Positions 62,413 to 64,000 of a stretch of 64,000 nucleotides of DNA are shown here, piece after piece. The DNA is taken from the NCBI GenBank assembly GCA_000283575.1, contig AP012044.1, positions 744,001 through 808,000 on the forward strand, in the 5' to 3' direction. The notes below the pieces were generated by a model. It saw only the letters and a program-made list of their open reading frames with translations. It had not been told where the DNA came from and made no database searches. Numbering within the stretch: position 1 is the first letter of the stretch; the number at the start of each line of letters is the position of its first letter. This DNA is from Oscillibacter valericigenes Sjm18-20. Lineage in GTDB: Bacteria > Bacillota > Clostridia > Oscillospirales > Oscillospiraceae. The translations under genes and the position numbers were made by a program.

Positions 62413-63357
62413 CTATGATATCTCACCTTGTAGACATGGTTCTACTTGGAAATAATCCAACGCGAAATTCCAAAAATCCAATGCTACCTCTGACATTGTA
62501 AACATTTTCCGGCGCATAAGAACAATTGTTCGCTCGGTATTGTAGTCTTCTATTTTAAACTGCCTTAGATCAGGGAAAAGTCGCTGAGCCATGTCAATAC
62601 AGCATTCAGGTACAAGCGCGATTGCTTTTCCCTCTCCAACAGTTCTAATTTTAACAAGAAAATCGTTTGTCTGGTAAGATTCCCTTGGCGAAAAACCTGC
62701 AGATTGACAAACTCTATATGTGATATCGGAAAAGAACAAATCTTCTCTCGGAATAGTAACAAAGTGGTCATCTTTCAGTTCGGCAACGCTTAATGAAGTT
62801 ATAGTTTCAGGATAAACTCGGTAGCGGGGAGAAATAAGAATATAGAATTGCTCGCGGACTAACGGCTGCGCAATCCATGTGCATTTTTGCTGAAACGCAT
62901 CTTGGAATTCATTTTCCGCGCTGAGAACAAAATCAACTTCTTCCGAATAACACTTCGCTTCTGAGCTAAATGGTCCTTGCTCCAAGACAATTAAGGATTC
63001 CGGGTTTAACTCGCGGTATTTCAAAGCGCATTTGGTAATCGTGTCCGCAAAAATATGGCACGCAATATGAACAGTACCCTTCACATCATATCTAGACTGC
63101 TTGACCATCAATATCCCATGATGAAGTTGCAACATCGATTTTTCAGCAGATTCCGCAAATTGCCGTCCTGATTCGTTTAACTTAATGCGATTTCCTTGCC
63201 GATCGAATAGCTTTACACCCAGCTCCTTTTCAAGACTTGCAATGCTTTTACTTAATGCTGGCTGGGAAATACCAAGGAAATCCGCCGTTATAGATACATG
63301 CTCTTGCTTTGCCAATTCCAAAAAATATTCAATTTGTTTCAAATCCAATAAATGCAT
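62413..63357 (-). CDS. LysR-family regulator
   Basis: A 314-residue LysR regulator: winged HTH residues 1-60 (LKQIEYFLELAKQEHVSITA; LGISQPALSKSIASLEKELG), two-lobed effector domain 90-300. Its last codons (LQGEIS) read into an IS3-A end relic that supplies the stop, so the native C-terminus is slightly altered. The ATG at 63357 is only one base from AAAGGGG; the TTG at 63348 (giving MDLKQIEYF, the usual LysR opening) has better spacing. Divergent from the permease at 63643, which it probably regulates. Confidence 0.88.
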   Translation of the reverse strand: MHLLDLKQIEYFLELAKQEHVSITADFLGISQPALSKSIASLEKELGVKLFDRQGNRIKLNESGRQFAESAEKSMLQLHHGILMVKQSRYDVKGTVHIACHIFADTITKCALKYRELNPESLIVLEQGPFSSEAKCYSEEVDFVLSAENEFQDAFQQKCTWIAQPLVREQFYILISPRYRVYPETITSLSVAELKDDHFVTIPREDLFFSDITYRVCQSAGFSPRESYQTNDFLVKIRTVGEGKAIALVPECCIDMAQRLFPDLRQFKIEDYNTERTIVLMRRKMFTMSEVALDFWNFALDYFQVEPCLQGEIS

Positions 63358-63642
63358 CCCCTTTGACTGAGTATACTCATTTAATCATAGTATCATGAAT
63401 TTAAGACAATTGCTATATTTTCTTATAAAAGCTAATATGATTTTGTTAAATGCGTCAATTCTCTGCTTGCGCGCGGTGGAGGAAAGTTGACCTATGACCG
63501 CAGTCGGGAAATCATTTTAAATAAAGAGATGGAATTCATTACCTCGGAAGCTTTCTCCAAAGTTTGTATACACTTTGGAAAAATTAGAATTGCCGCTTGA
63601 TGTGATTTTGCTTGACGAAATACAGCCAAAAGAGGGGATATT

Positions 63643-64000
63643 ATGGAGCCAATTGTCTTAGTTTTAATTGCCTTCGCATTTGTTGCCGTTTTCCTTTGCT
63701 GGGGAATCATTCCTTCCGGCCTAACCTGCTTTATCGCTGTTTCTTTCCTATGGTTTACCGGAGTACTTACGATCCAAGACGCTTTTGGGAATTTTATCAG
63801 TGGATCCATTATTACAATGATTAGTATGATGGTTGTATCCGCAGGACTCCTAAAGACTAATCTTCTTAATCATATTGTTAATATTACAACAAAAACAAAA
63901 GGAAACAATATCCGTTTTCTATTACTAATTTCCATGGTAATTCCTTTTCTGCTTTGCCAGTTCACAGGTGGTGTTACCGCGCTAATTACCGTTATTCCTT
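63643..64000 (+). CDS. SLC13/DASS-type permease, N-terminal part (runs off the window)
   Basis: 119 codons open to the window edge, starting at an ATG after AGAGGGGATATT. Hydrophobic segments: VLVLIAFAFVAVFLCWGIIP, CFIAVSFLWFTGVLTI, ITMISMMVVSAGLL and FLLLISMVIPFLLCQFTGGV. The text (GVLTIQDAFGNFISGSIITM) fits the CitT/ArsB-like ion transporter superfamily that imports di- or tricarboxylates. Divergent from a LysR gene, the common arrangement for inducible organic-acid uptake. Substrate unknown. Confidence 0.75.
   Translation, partial: MEPIVLVLIAFAFVAVFLCWGIIPSGLTCFIAVSFLWFTGVLTIQDAFGNFISGSIITMISMMVVSAGLLKTNLLNHIVNITTKTKGNNIRFLLLISMVIPFLLCQFTGGVTALITVIP

Larger units (their letters stand above)
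61041..62426. mobile_element. Nested IS3-A site: relic ends around copy 4
   Basis: At 61041-61058 lies TGGAGAAGTCAAGAACTG, the tip of a type-A right end in minus orientation. At 62401-62426 lies CTCTGCACTTCTATGATATC plus TCACC, the tip of a left end, also minus. Between them is a complete plus-oriented copy (61059-62356) and 44 bases of other DNA. Confidence 0.75.

Noticed and set aside
63492-63809. 105-codon minus-strand frame at the window end
   Set aside because: Antisense to the start of the SLC13-type permease, which has a good ribosome site and membrane pattern.
1-64000. CRISPR arrays, tRNA and rRNA genes
   Set aside because: No regularly spaced repeats, no cloverleaf-like TTCGA-containing genes and no rRNA-like stretch were found by reading; weak candidates did not hold up.

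Overview
The window looks like chromosome of an endospore-forming member of the Clostridia, most likely Oscillospiraceae/Ruminococcaceae-like (inference). It carries spoIIID, a DUF2508-bofA pair, strong AGGAGG ribosome sites, several SLH-domain surface proteins, a DUF6514 gene and Tn4451-type transposon debris. The first 9.3 kb is GC-rich, orderly housekeeping DNA. The remaining 54 kb is AT-richer, full of insertion sequences and pseudogenes, and holds small regulatory and surface modules.

Region 1 (1-9300): a 5-oxoproline cluster (tail of pxpA, an NRAMP-like carrier, pxpB, pxpC, a DUF1445 hydro-lyase), spoIIID, a few small unknown genes, tadA, yaaL-bofA, and rplM-rpsI with a readable promoter and an L13-type leader.

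Region 2 (9400-28200): copies of two IS3-family elements (called A and B here), an SLH/BNR surface protein, lipoproteins, and a sigma/anti-sigma cassette with a broken XRE regulator (14.5-16.4 kb). An IS1182-family element split by an IS21-family element follows (21.1-24.7 kb). Then come two back-to-back sigma loci: XRE-sigma leftward, and sigma/anti-sigma/secreted protein rightward (24.7-27.7 kb).

Region 3 (28.3-37.5 kb): remains of a Tn4451-like element (broken TnpX-type serine recombinase, TnpV, Spo0A-like orphan domain, helix-turn-helix gene). Embedded in them is an intact two-component plus ABC-transporter module of the Bce peptide-resistance type, followed by a divergent TetR/nitroreductase pair and conjugative-element debris.

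Region 4 (37.6-49.4 kb): SLH protein, a second IS21 element abutting IS3-B copy 3, and a decayed second copy of the 14.5-16.4 kb sigma cassette. Next are RCC1-repeat lipoproteins, a phosphodiester-glycosidase gene cut by IS3-A copy 2, and another SLH protein.

Region 5 (49.4-64 kb): truncated IS110; the 3' part of a group II intron still joined to the 3' exon of a virB4-type conjugation ATPase; an ECF sigma/anti-sigma pair; and a MerR / BtrH-like / GyrI-like operon whose last gene is split by IS3-A copy 3. An IS91-like element with its own tyrosine recombinase, an SDR dehydrogenase, a truncated DUF503 gene, a nested IS3-A copy 4, a LysR regulator and the start of an SLC13-type permease complete the window.

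Two themes tie the accessory part together. One is repeated cassettes of XRE regulator, sigma factor, membrane anti-sigma and small exported protein, two copies of which keep the same promoter inside the same inverted repeat. The other is heavy IS activity whose order can be read from target duplications, nested ends, shared deletions and mosaic copies.
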